From positions 1 to 16,442 of the forward strand of contig DATJFH010000115.1 of NCBI GenBank assembly GCA_035495815.1: a stretch of 16,442 nucleotides of DNA. Direction: 5' to 3'. How positions within the stretch are numbered: the stretch's first letter is position 1; each line of letters opens with the position of its first letter. Below, piece by piece: positions 7,802 through 15,619 of this stretch. Origin of the DNA: DATJFH01 sp035495815 (lineage in GTDB: Bacteria > Acidobacteriota > Terriglobia > Bryobacterales > Bryobacteraceae). Under the pieces are notes generated by a model. That model ran no database searches and had not been told where the DNA came from. It saw nothing but the letters and a program-made list of their open reading frames with translations. Position numbers and translations under genes: made by a program.

Positions 7802-9172
7802 ATGGCTTCCAAATACTCCAGCTTCGACCCGACGCGCCGAAGCATGATCCGTTCGATGGTCGCCGGTTCGGCGCTGCTGCCCGCAATCCTGCGCGAGTGC
7901 CTGGCGGTTACGGGCGACGACCTGGCGCCCAAGGCGCCGCACTTCCCACCGAAGGCCAAACGGGTCATCTTCATCAATTGCAGCGGCGGCGTCTCGCACC
8001 TGGAGACCTTCGATCCGAAGCCGGGCCTCACGGCGGCGGCTCGGGAGCAGAAGAAGGCGAAGAACGGAAAGCCTTATCTGGCGCCGGCCTGGGAGTTCAA
8101 GCGCGAGTCGAAGTGCGGCACGGAAGTGAGCGACCTGTTTCCATGGGTGCGCAAGAGCATGGACGACGTGTGCCTGATCCGCTCCATGCACGGCGACCAC
8201 CAGGACCACGCGCAGGCGACGCTGGGAGTCCACACGGGCTCGGTGACCTTCGCGCGGCCGTCCATCGGCTCCTGGGTCAGCTACGGGCTGGGCACGGAGA
8301 ACCGCAACCTGCCGTCGTTCGTGGTGGTGGCGCCGGCGCTGCCGTATTCGGGGGCGCAGGTATGGTCGTCGGATTTTCTGCCGGGCGTCCATTCCGGCAC
8401 GCTGGTGACGCCGGGGAAGGATCCGGTTCCGAACCTGGCGCGCCGCGCGGCCACGCCGGAGTTGCAGGAGATGGAGCTGGGACTCCTGGAGCGTTACAAC
8501 CGGAAGCACATGCAGAGCCGGCCGGGGGATCCGAAGCTGGCCGCCCGCATCCAATCGTTCGAGACCGCCTTCGGCATGCAGATGGAGATGCCGCAGGTGC
8601 TGGACCTGTCGAAGGAGACCGACGCCACGCTCGCTCTGTACGGCCTCGAGCGCGGCTCGACGAAAGGCTTCGCCTGGCAGTGCCTGGTGGCGAGACGCCT
8701 GGCGGAACGCGGAGTGCGATTCGTCGAGCTGATCGACGTGGGCGCGTCCGGCAACTGGGATGCGCACGGAGACATGAAGACGCACGAGCCGCTGGCGAGG
8801 AACGTCGACCGCGCAATCTTCGGGCTGCTGAACGACCTGAAATCGCGGGGCCTGCTGGGCGAAACGCTGGTGGTGTGGACCTCGGAATTCGGGAGGTCGC
8901 CATGGCCGGACAGCCCGAAAGGGCGCAGCCATCACCGGAATGTGTACTCATCCTGGCTGGCGGGAGGCGGAGCCAAGGCCGGTGTGGTCCATGGCTCCTC
9001 GGACGAGCTCGGCGCGGAAGTCGCCTCGGACGGCGTGCATGTGCACGATTTCCACGCCACCATCCTGCACCTGCTCGGCTTCGACCATACGCGGCTGACG
9101 TTCCGCCACGCGGGCCGGGATTTCCGCTTGACGGACGTGGCGGGCAACGTGGTCCGGGGGCTGATCGCGTAG
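7802..9172 (+). CDS. DUF1501 family exported protein (alkaline-phosphatase/sulfatase-like fold)
   Basis: A 456-residue protein of the DUF1501 family, which belongs to the alkaline-phosphatase-like superfamily. The N-terminus has a twin-arginine motif TRRSMIR followed by a hydrophobic stretch, so Tat export is predicted. Family landmarks are present: NCSGGVSHLETFDPKP at 59-73, WTSEFGRSP at 359-367, GRSHH at 374-378, WLAGGG at 385-390, and HVHDFHATILHLLG at 413-426, ending in the usual GRDFRLTDVAGNVV. The GRSHH and HVHDFH histidines with the nearby acidic residues are plausible metal ligands by analogy with the fold. The ATG at 7802 is preceded by GAGGTAA, which overlaps the stop of the upstream cytochrome gene, so the two are coupled. 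The substrate is unknown; hydrolysis of a sulfate or phosphate ester is only an inference. Confidence 0.93.
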   Translation: MASKYSSFDPTRRSMIRSMVAGSALLPAILRECLAVTGDDLAPKAPHFPPKAKRVIFINCSGGVSHLETFDPKPGLTAAAREQKKAKNGKPYLAPAWEFKRESKCGTEVSDLFPWVRKSMDDVCLIRSMHGDHQDHAQATLGVHTGSVTFARPSIGSWVSYGLGTENRNLPSFVVVAPALPYSGAQVWSSDFLPGVHSGTLVTPGKDPVPNLARRAATPELQEMELGLLERYNRKHMQSRPGDPKLAARIQSFETAFGMQMEMPQVLDLSKETDATLALYGLERGSTKGFAWQCLVARRLAERGVRFVELIDVGASGNWDAHGDMKTHEPLARNVDRAIFGLLNDLKSRGLLGETLVVWTSEFGRSPWPDSPKGRSHHRNVYSSWLAGGGAKAGVVHGSSDELGAEVASDGVHVHDFHATILHLLGFDHTRLTFRHAGRDFRLTDVAGNVVRGLIA

Positions 9173-9184
9173 CCCGAGTGACGC

Positions 9185-10483
9185 TCAGACGATCGCGCTC
9201 ATCTTCTCCTGCGCGGTCGGGAAGTCCACTTTCGTCTTGAAGATCTCTTCCCCGATAGTCTTGTAGACATCGCCGATGCTGTTGTGGGACTTGGTGTGCA
9301 TGCCGGTCTTCATCTTTCCGGCGCCGCCGGCCACCAGGATGGCCAGGCCGTTGCACTTGTGCGAATTGGCCTCCGCGTGCTCATGCATGAACACGGCGCA
9401 GGTGTGATCGAGCAGGTTGCCGTCGCCTTCCGGGATGGATTTCATCCGCTCCAGAAGGTACGCGAACTCTTCCACGTGCCAGCGGCAGATGTCGCGCATG
9501 ATGCGCTGCTGGGTCGCGGTTCCGGCGACGTTGTGGGTGTAATCGTGGTGCCGGTTGCCGGCCAGCCCCAGCCAGGGGAAACGGGTCAGGCTCTGGCACT
9601 TGGTCAACATGTAGGAGGCGACGCGGGTCTGGCCGGAGGCGAAGGCATGGACCAGCAGGTCGGACTGGATTTTGGCGATGCGGGGGTAATCGGTGAGGTC
9701 GCTGATGTCCTCGGGCTCTTTGAGGTTCTTGCCGTAGTCCGGAGGCAGGCTGGAGATGGCACGCTCCAGGTCGCGCACCGAATTCAGGTGCTCATCGAGA
9801 CGATGGCGGTCGGCTTGGCCGAGGGTCGTGGTGACTTCGTTGACATCGCTCATCACCAGGTCGAGCACGCTCTTCTTGCGGCCGACCCAGCTTTCGTTTT
9901 TGACTCCGAACAGGCGGTCGAAGAGGTTGCGCGGAATCATCTCGGGCGGCAGCGCCCGCTCGAATCCCGCCCAGCTCATATTGCGGTGGACGTTCTCGCC
10001 GTGGGATTCCTGAGCGACGCCGATCTGCAGCGAGTGGAAGCGGGATTTATCGCCGATCCTGGCCGCCAGAAGCTGATCGATGGAAGGTCCGGACGCTCCG
10101 CGGCCGGTGTAGGCGGTTCCGGTGGTGAGGCCGCACAAGGCGGTGAAGTGGCCGTTGCCCTGGCCGTTGAGCCTGGCGGCTACATTGTCGATTCCGCTGA
10201 TGACGTGGACGTACTCCCGCACCGGCTGGAGCGGCGCCAGGCAGGGAGTCAGCTCGTAATTGGAGCCGGTCTCGGCGGGGATCCAGTAGCGCTCCGGAAT
10301 GCCGTTGCCGTTGAACCACACGAGAAAGCGCGGTTCGACCGGCCCGGCGCCGGGGCTCTTCCCGGAAGCGGCATAGGCCGTGCCATTGGAGTTGAACATG
10401 GCCGCGAGCGGAGGAAGTCCGACCCGGACCACCGCGCCGGACAGGCTGACCCCGCGCAAGAATCTGCGTCTGCTGAGCCGCAT
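9185..10483 (-). CDS. DUF1552 (HXXSHH family) exported protein
   Basis: A 432-residue DUF1552 protein, last gene of the four-gene minus-strand operon. A clear twin-arginine leader SRRRFLRG at 4-11 precedes a hydrophobic stretch. Family traits include PRFLVWFNGNGIPERYW near 50-66, HVISGIDN, and FTALCGLTTG with a GPSIDQLLA segment. The C-terminal part has HEHAEANSHK at 367-376, followed by LAILVAGGAG. The family's HxxSHH-type motif seems altered here: SHK stands where SHH would be expected. ATG 10483 follows the DUF1592 stop by only two bases and has a strong AGGAGG site. The partnership with DUF1592 proteins is typical. The function is not established in any organism I know of. Confidence 0.92.
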   Translation of the reverse strand: MRLSRRRFLRGVSLSGAVVRVGLPPLAAMFNSNGTAYAASGKSPGAGPVEPRFLVWFNGNGIPERYWIPAETGSNYELTPCLAPLQPVREYVHVISGIDNVAARLNGQGNGHFTALCGLTTGTAYTGRGASGPSIDQLLAARIGDKSRFHSLQIGVAQESHGENVHRNMSWAGFERALPPEMIPRNLFDRLFGVKNESWVGRKKSVLDLVMSDVNEVTTTLGQADRHRLDEHLNSVRDLERAISSLPPDYGKNLKEPEDISDLTDYPRIAKIQSDLLVHAFASGQTRVASYMLTKCQSLTRFPWLGLAGNRHHDYTHNVAGTATQQRIMRDICRWHVEEFAYLLERMKSIPEGDGNLLDHTCAVFMHEHAEANSHKCNGLAILVAGGAGKMKTGMHTKSHNSIGDVYKTIGEEIFKTKVDFPTAQEKMSAIV

Positions 10484-10485
10484 TG

Positions 10486-12465
10486 CTACCTCCTCTCCCG
10501 AGCTACTTTCCCATTATCATCCAATCCACTCAAAAATTCCGGCTCCCGAACCAGGGCGATCAACAGATCCTTGAAATGGAAGCCGGAATCCCGGAACTTC
10601 ACAAAGAGCCGGTGAATGGTTTCCTGGTCCGAAGAGGTTTCCATGCGCCCGTACGCATAGCGGAAGATCTGCCGCACAATGCACTCCTGACACACGGGGC
10701 TGGCGGCCAGCACGCGGCCCAGCTGTTTCGCATCGGAGAAAGAGGACTGTGGAATGCCGGCGATTTCTCCGCCTGTTTCAAGCGGGAGGTCGACGTTCTT
10801 CGAGCGCAAGGTCACATTCTCCTTCTCGCGCCAGCGGCCGATGGCGTCGAAGTTTTCCAGGCCGAACCCGATCGGGTCCATGAGCCGGTGGCAGGAAGCG
10901 CAGGCCGGATTGACGGCGTGGGCGATCATTCTCTGGCGGCGGGTCAGGGGCTTGTCGTCGGCCAGTTCGGCCAAAGTCGTATTCACATTGGCGGGAGGCG
11001 GCGGCACGTGCTGGCAGAGCAGCTGCTCGCGAACGAAGATCCCGCGCGCGGTGGGAGAGGTGTCCTGGGGGCCGGCTGTCGCGGCCAGGAACGATCCCTG
11101 ACCGAGGAGGCCGGCCCGGCGCGCGCCGGGGGGGAACTTCGTCAACTCGAACTGGCCGGGCGGGGCGGGCAGCTTGTAAAGGGTCGCCAGATCGGAGCTG
11201 AGGAATCCGTATTCCGCGGTAAACAGCTCCATGAAATTACCGCCGGTCGAGACCAGGTGCTGGAGCAGGCGCCGTGTTTCCTCCACCATCTCGGCGGCCA
11301 TCTCCGGGGAGAACTCCGGAAAGCGGCGGCGCTCCTTGGACGCATTCAACACGCGATCGAAGCGCAGCCACTGGTTGAAGAACTCGTCGAGAGACTGGAC
11401 CGTGCGTGGATTGTCGAGCATGCGGCGGGCGGCGCTTTCCCGCGCCGCGGCGGCGCCGAGCTCGCCACGTTCAGCGGCTTCGAGCAGCGCCTTGTCCGGC
11501 ATGGTGTCCCACAACAGATAGGAGAGGCGGCTGGCGATGGCGTAGCCGGAGGAGCGTCCGTCCGCGCCGGCTTCCATGTGGAAGAGGAACTTCGGCGATT
11601 GCAGCATCGCTTCCACCACGGCGCGCGCGCCTTCGAGGAACTTTCCCGAAGCCTTGGCCTGAGCGCTGAACGCCGCCGTGTAACGCTGGAACTCCGAGTC
11701 CCGCAGGGGGCGGCGGAAGGCGCGCAGGCCGAAAGTCCGGACGAACTGATCCCGGCATCTGGCGTCCGCTGCGGAAACGGGCTTGCAGGGGATCAGGCCG
11801 TTGACGTCTCCGGCGCGAAACGCGTTGAGGGCGAGCTTCTCGGCGGCGGCGCTGTAGGAGTCGACTAACAGGGGAGGCATTCCCTGATGGCTCAGCTGAT
11901 TCTTGAAGCCGTCGACGTAGTCTTCCGGCGGGAAGCGCTGCGCGGGACGGCTGTAATCGCCGAGCAGGTCGCGGACCGTGTTGTCGTACTGGCTGTGGGT
12001 CAGACGGCGGACGAGCTGGTTGGGCTTGGAGGCGGTTGCGGAATCGCGCAGGCGGCGCAGGGCAGCGGATAGGGCATCTTCGGGGGTGGAGGCCAGCTGG
12101 TTCACCCATTCGCGGAGCACGCTCTCCTGGGGAGAGCCGGGCGGAATCCGCTCGCCGCCGGTGTGGCTCATGCGCTTGGTCGGCTTGTTCAGCAGGACGG
12201 AGTTCGAGGGGGCTGCGCGGTCGATCAGCGGGGACAGCGAGAATCCGAAGGCCTGGATCGCGTTCTGGCCGGCGTCCCTGGCGGGGAAGCGGAGACGGGT
12301 TCCGGAGGCGACGCCGTCGGTGGCGTGGCAGGTGCGGCACTGCGCGGATTCGAGGACCGGGTAGAGCTGGGTGGCGAAGAACACGGGGTCGGCCGCGATG
12401 AGCGGAAGCGCCAGCGCGGCGGCCGCACTCTTGAAAAATGCCCTACCGGCGCGGCTCAGCGTCAT
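10486..12465 (-). CDS. DUF1592-type planctomycete cytochrome protein (DUF1587/1595/1592/1588/1585)
   Basis: A 659-residue exported protein. A Sec-like leader ends near AAD at 24-26. A cytochrome-like N-terminal domain has CRTCH at 43-47. Then come DUF1587 (RLTHSQYDNTVRDLLGD, about 154-170), DUF1595 (about 235-300, with LRAFRRPL), DUF1592 (about 307-435, starting ASRLSYLLWDTMPD), DUF1588 (about 450-545, with RGIFVREQLLC and a second CxxCH, CASCH, at 522-526 before DPIGFGLENFD) and DUF1585 at the C-terminus (about 570-650, with FRYAYGR). All five domains expected of this family are present and in order. The start ATG at 12465 overlaps the stop of the upstream LRR gene by 4 nt, and DUF1552 follows after 2 bp. 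The role is unknown; redox or envelope polymer-related work is speculative. Confidence 0.93.
   Translation of the reverse strand: MTLSRAGRAFFKSAAAALALPLIAADPVFFATQLYPVLESAQCRTCHATDGVASGTRLRFPARDAGQNAIQAFGFSLSPLIDRAAPSNSVLLNKPTKRMSHTGGERIPPGSPQESVLREWVNQLASTPEDALSAALRRLRDSATASKPNQLVRRLTHSQYDNTVRDLLGDYSRPAQRFPPEDYVDGFKNQLSHQGMPPLLVDSYSAAAEKLALNAFRAGDVNGLIPCKPVSAADARCRDQFVRTFGLRAFRRPLRDSEFQRYTAAFSAQAKASGKFLEGARAVVEAMLQSPKFLFHMEAGADGRSSGYAIASRLSYLLWDTMPDKALLEAAERGELGAAAARESAARRMLDNPRTVQSLDEFFNQWLRFDRVLNASKERRRFPEFSPEMAAEMVEETRRLLQHLVSTGGNFMELFTAEYGFLSSDLATLYKLPAPPGQFELTKFPPGARRAGLLGQGSFLAATAGPQDTSPTARGIFVREQLLCQHVPPPPANVNTTLAELADDKPLTRRQRMIAHAVNPACASCHRLMDPIGFGLENFDAIGRWREKENVTLRSKNVDLPLETGGEIAGIPQSSFSDAKQLGRVLAASPVCQECIVRQIFRYAYGRMETSSDQETIHRLFVKFRDSGFHFKDLLIALVREPEFLSGLDDNGKVARERR
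10489..10494 (-). promoter_or_regulatory. Ribosome-binding site of the DUF1552 gene
   Basis: A perfect AGGAGG on the minus strand, five bases before the ATG at 10483 and lying inside the last codons of the DUF1592 gene. It fixes the DUF1552 start and makes re-initiation by terminating ribosomes likely. Confidence 0.75.
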
Positions 12466-13616
12466 TCCGGACTCCCGGAGGGTTGCGGACGCCGGACATG
12501 AGAGACGAAAGCCGCGGGCCTCTTTTTTTGAAATTCTTCCACTGCCTGTGGTGTTGTCTTGGTGTCGGTCAGGTACAGGTATTTCAGCTTCGGGAGCGCG
12601 GCCAGCTTTTGCAGGGTCCCGTCACCGGCCGATGTATACGACAGATCCAGGTTGGCCAGGCCCGGAATGGAGGCGAAAACATCCGCCGCCGAATCATCCA
12701 GGGCGGTACAGTTCCACAGGCTCAGGCGCTCCAGTTGGGGCATGCCCCGCAAGACCTCGATGCCGGCGGGGGTGATCTGGGCGCCGCTGACGTCGAGGTA
12801 CCGCAACTTTTTGAGCTTTGCCAGCTTGGCCAGACCGAGGTCGGTGATCTTGATGCCGCCCGCCGACCGGCAATTCCCGCCGCCCACGGGCACGCCGGTT
12901 CTTCCGAGTCCGAATCCGACACCGAGGTTCAACTCCTCCAGGCCGGAGAGCAGCGAAATCGGGTCCAGATCGAGGTCCGTGATCAAAGGCGTCCAGCAGG
13001 CGCCGCCGTTGCGACGTTGAATTCCGTTGAAGCTCAGTTTCCTGAGCTTCGGAAGCAGCTTGAAAAAGTTGAAGTTGATTCCGCTGATCCGGGTGGCGCC
13101 GAGCTTCAGCTCCTCGAGCTGCGACAGGGCGGGCAGGCTCTCGATGCCGACGTCGCCGAGCATCGTATAGCTGAGATCGAGCGACTTCAGGTTCGTCAAT
13201 GACGCGATGTAGGGCAGACTGACGTCGGTGATGTCCGTACCCCGCAGGACGAGCTTGCGCAGATTACGGTTGGCGCGCAGGTAGGACATGGCCGCGTCGG
13301 TGATGAATTCCGCCGTATCGAGGGTCAGCTCCTCGAGCTGCTGCAGTTGCTGGAGCTTTTCGATCCCGGCGTCGGAAACATAGGTGAAAGACAGGTCGAG
13401 GCGCTTGAGACCTTTGAGCTCGACCAGGCGGCCGATATCGTAGTCGGTGGCCCAGGTTCGCGCCAATGAAACCTCGACGGCGGAGCCGTCCGGGCCGCGG
13501 ACGATTTCGCCTCCCTGCGCTTCGATCCAGCGGTCGGCGCTCACCGGGGGCTCGGCTGGACGCCCCGGAGTCGCAGCAGCGGTAAGCGTCAGGAGAATGA
13601 TGAACAGCAGCTTCAC
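12462..13616 (-). CDS. Exported leucine-rich-repeat protein, single module with a Cys-containing insertion
   Basis: A 384-residue LRR protein. The GTG at 13616 was chosen because the next residues, KLLFIILLTLTAAA, form a signal peptide and because it gives a GTGA overlap with the upstream LRR stop; a GGAAGG site lies about ten bases upstream. The longer open frame only adds an Arg-rich shadow. After the leader comes a cap W30-x4-GG, then LRRs of the pattern LxxLxxLxLxxTxIxDxGLxxL, the bacterial RNI-like 23-24-residue type. Two Gly-rich loops break the regular array: around 199-213 with Cys207, and around 232-256 with Cys249. The C-terminal 20 residues are basic and proline-rich. It is likely a periplasmic or surface binding protein; the ligand is unknown. 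Confidence 0.88.
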   Translation of the reverse strand: MKLLFIILLTLTAAATPGRPAEPPVSADRWIEAQGGEIVRGPDGSAVEVSLARTWATDYDIGRLVELKGLKRLDLSFTYVSDAGIEKLQQLQQLEELTLDTAEFITDAAMSYLRANRNLRKLVLRGTDITDVSLPYIASLTNLKSLDLSYTMLGDVGIESLPALSQLEELKLGATRISGINFNFFKLLPKLRKLSFNGIQRRNGGACWTPLITDLDLDPISLLSGLEELNLGVGFGLGRTGVPVGGGNCRSAGGIKITDLGLAKLAKLKKLRYLDVSGAQITPAGIEVLRGMPQLERLSLWNCTALDDSAADVFASIPGLANLDLSYTSAGDGTLQKLAALPKLKYLYLTDTKTTPQAVEEFQKKRPAAFVSHVRRPQPSGSPE

Positions 13617-15619
13617 GTGCGGCGTTCCTTCCGGGTGGAATCGAGGCTCCAATTGATGCGGCAGCCGGGCCGGGCCTTTTTCAGGCTCTCGAACCCCTTT
13701 TCCGAAATCAGCGTGTGGTACATATCCACGTACTGGAGATTGCGCAGACCGGCCAGCGCCTGGATCGAGGTATCGGAGATCTCGGTGTGATCGAGCCGCA
13801 GCTCCGTGAGGGCCGTGAGCCCGGCCAGTTTGGCGAAACCGTCGTCGCCGACCGAAGTGTATTCCAGACTCAGCGACTCCAGCGCGGGGTGCTGCGCAAC
13901 CCATTCCATGGACGCGTCGGTGACCTTGGTCTGTGACAGGCCGAGGCTCTTGAGGCGCTGGAGTCCGGTTACGGCTTTCAGGCCGGCGGCGCTGAAGCGG
14001 CAGAAGCTCAGATCCAGATTTTCGAGCTGCTCCAGGCTGGACAGGGTCCGCAATCCGGCGTCGGTGAGATCCACTCCGCGCAGATCGAGCCGCTTGAGTC
14101 CCTTCAACCCTGACAGGCTCTGCACGCCCTTGTCGGTAACCTCGGTGTAGCGGATGTACAGCCCTTCGAGTCCGGACAGCTTTCCGATTTGCTGCAAGCC
14201 TTCATCGGTGAGAGGGGCGTTTTCCAGGTGAAGCTCGCGCAGGCTGGTGAGGCCGGCGACCGCCGCGAGGCCCGGTCCTTCCACGAGCGTGCTGGTGAGG
14301 GAGAGGGTGCGCAGTTTCTGGAGGGAGCCCAGCTTTTCCAGCGCGGCGTCTGAAAGCAGCGTGTAGCCGAGGTCGAGTTTTTCCAGAGATCGAATTGACG
14401 CAACATGGGACACGCCGATACCGCTGATCTCGGTATCGCGGACGCTCAGCTCCTCGAGGCGGGGAAGCTCGGCGAGGAGGGCCAGCTCACGATCGGTAAC
14501 GGAGGTGGATTTGAGCGAAACTCCGGCGACGTGCCCGTCGCGCATCTGCGCCTGCCCGCCGATGGACCTGATCCAGGCGGCGACGGCCTGTTCGCCCTTT
14601 CCCGACACGGAGGAGGCTTCGGTTTCGCGCTTCGACTCGCGGTTGGACGAATCCTTGAACAGGACTTTGCAAGCCGGAACGCCGGCGATCAACTCGCGGA
14701 CGCCGGCCTGGGTAGCGCGGCTATAACGCAGATCGAGCGCGCGGAGGAGTTTCAGATCCGCCAGCCTGGCCAGACCCGCGTTGGACACCTTGGTGCGATA
14801 CAGGCTCAACTCCTCGAGGCCCTTCATGCCGCTGAGGGCCGCGAGTGCGGCGTCGGTGACATTGGCCGCCCGGAGATTCAGGCGCCGCAGCTTCGTCAGT
14901 CCCGCCAGGTAGGAGAGCCCGGTATCGGTAATTCCCGTGTCAGCCAGATCGAGCTCGGTGAGATTGGCGAGGCCGGAGAGATTCCTGAGTCCAAGGTCGG
15001 TAATCGACGTGCCGCGCAAGTACAGTTTCGAGAGTGCGGGCATGGATTTGAGGCTGCTCATGCCCTGGTCGTTGAAAGTCCGGTCGTAGTTGAGATCGAG
15101 GTATTGGAGCGTGAACGGCGCAAGAGCCACACCGGGGATTCGCGTCTGATGGACCCGCAGCTCCTTGAGCCTGGAGAGGGGCGCGATACCGGTGAGGACC
15201 GTGTCGTCGAACGGAATATAGGTCTGGACCGGTTTGCTGAGAATCAGCTTTTCGAGCTCTTTCGAACCGGCGAGCAGCCGCATGGTGGCGGCCACGAGTG
15301 GAACGGGCTGATCGTACCAGAGGCGGCCGTTCACGTAGAGTTCCTTGAGGTGCGGTATGGTGGGCAGGCGTTTGAGCTCGTCCTCGAGCGCGAAGGCCCA
15401 CTGGGTGACGCCGGTGAAGTTCAGAGTATGGAGGCGGAAATCGGAAACGGGCAGGCCGGCGAGATCGGTGATGGGGCGCCGCTGGCCCTCGAGGATGACG
15501 CTGCCGCCCATGCGCAGCATCCACTCGGCGACAACGCGGTCCGGCGAGGGGTCCTTCGCGTAGCCCACGCCGATGGCGGCGACAAGCAGAAACATCGCCT
15601 GGGCGATCCGACTAGACAT
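13613..15619 (-). CDS. Exported leucine-rich-repeat protein with two internal cap-LRR modules
   Basis: A 668-residue protein and first gene of the operon, starting at ATG 15619 with AGGAG eight bases before it. The leader (MSSRIAQAMFLLVAAIGVGYA) predicts export. Module 1 (about 29-323) opens with cap W33-x4-GG, has irregular early repeats and then regular LRRs, and closes with PACKV at 315-319. A charged Ser/Glu/Lys linker (about 324-344) follows. Module 2 (about 345-661) opens with cap W349-x4-GG, carries about eleven regular repeats of the LxLxxTxVTDxGLxxL type, and closes with PGCRI at 651-655. The shared caps and closing motifs point to an internal duplication. Repeats of this type are common in secreted proteins of Planctomycetota and Acidobacteriota and suggest protein-protein or glycan binding. 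No enzyme domain is visible. Confidence 0.9.
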   Translation of the reverse strand: MSSRIAQAMFLLVAAIGVGYAKDPSPDRVVAEWMLRMGGSVILEGQRRPITDLAGLPVSDFRLHTLNFTGVTQWAFALEDELKRLPTIPHLKELYVNGRLWYDQPVPLVAATMRLLAGSKELEKLILSKPVQTYIPFDDTVLTGIAPLSRLKELRVHQTRIPGVALAPFTLQYLDLNYDRTFNDQGMSSLKSMPALSKLYLRGTSITDLGLRNLSGLANLTELDLADTGITDTGLSYLAGLTKLRRLNLRAANVTDAALAALSGMKGLEELSLYRTKVSNAGLARLADLKLLRALDLRYSRATQAGVRELIAGVPACKVLFKDSSNRESKRETEASSVSGKGEQAVAAWIRSIGGQAQMRDGHVAGVSLKSTSVTDRELALLAELPRLEELSVRDTEISGIGVSHVASIRSLEKLDLGYTLLSDAALEKLGSLQKLRTLSLTSTLVEGPGLAAVAGLTSLRELHLENAPLTDEGLQQIGKLSGLEGLYIRYTEVTDKGVQSLSGLKGLKRLDLRGVDLTDAGLRTLSSLEQLENLDLSFCRFSAAGLKAVTGLQRLKSLGLSQTKVTDASMEWVAQHPALESLSLEYTSVGDDGFAKLAGLTALTELRLDHTEISDTSIQALAGLRNLQYVDMYHTLISEKGFESLKKARPGCRINWSLDSTRKERRT

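Noticed and set aside
7268..8935. 555-codon minus-strand open frame
   Set aside because: Opposite the clear DUF1549 and DUF1501 genes and spanning their junction. The composition is Arg/His/Gln-rich with no family motif.
9173..9184. Bidirectional terminator between the convergent operons
   Set aside because: The 12-bp gap and its flanks show no stem longer than a few base pairs and no T-run.
9284..10615. 443-codon plus-strand open frame
   Set aside because: Antisense to the DUF1552 and DUF1592 genes, whose motifs are unmistakable. This frame is Gly/Val/Ala-rich shadow sequence.
10483..11868. 461-codon plus-strand open frame
   Set aside because: Antisense to the DUF1592 gene, with no domain recognised.
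12462..13904. Longer version of the second LRR protein starting at 13904
   Set aside because: The extra 96 residues are an Arg/His-rich out-of-frame reading of the upstream LRR gene. The signal peptide starts at the GTG at 13616.
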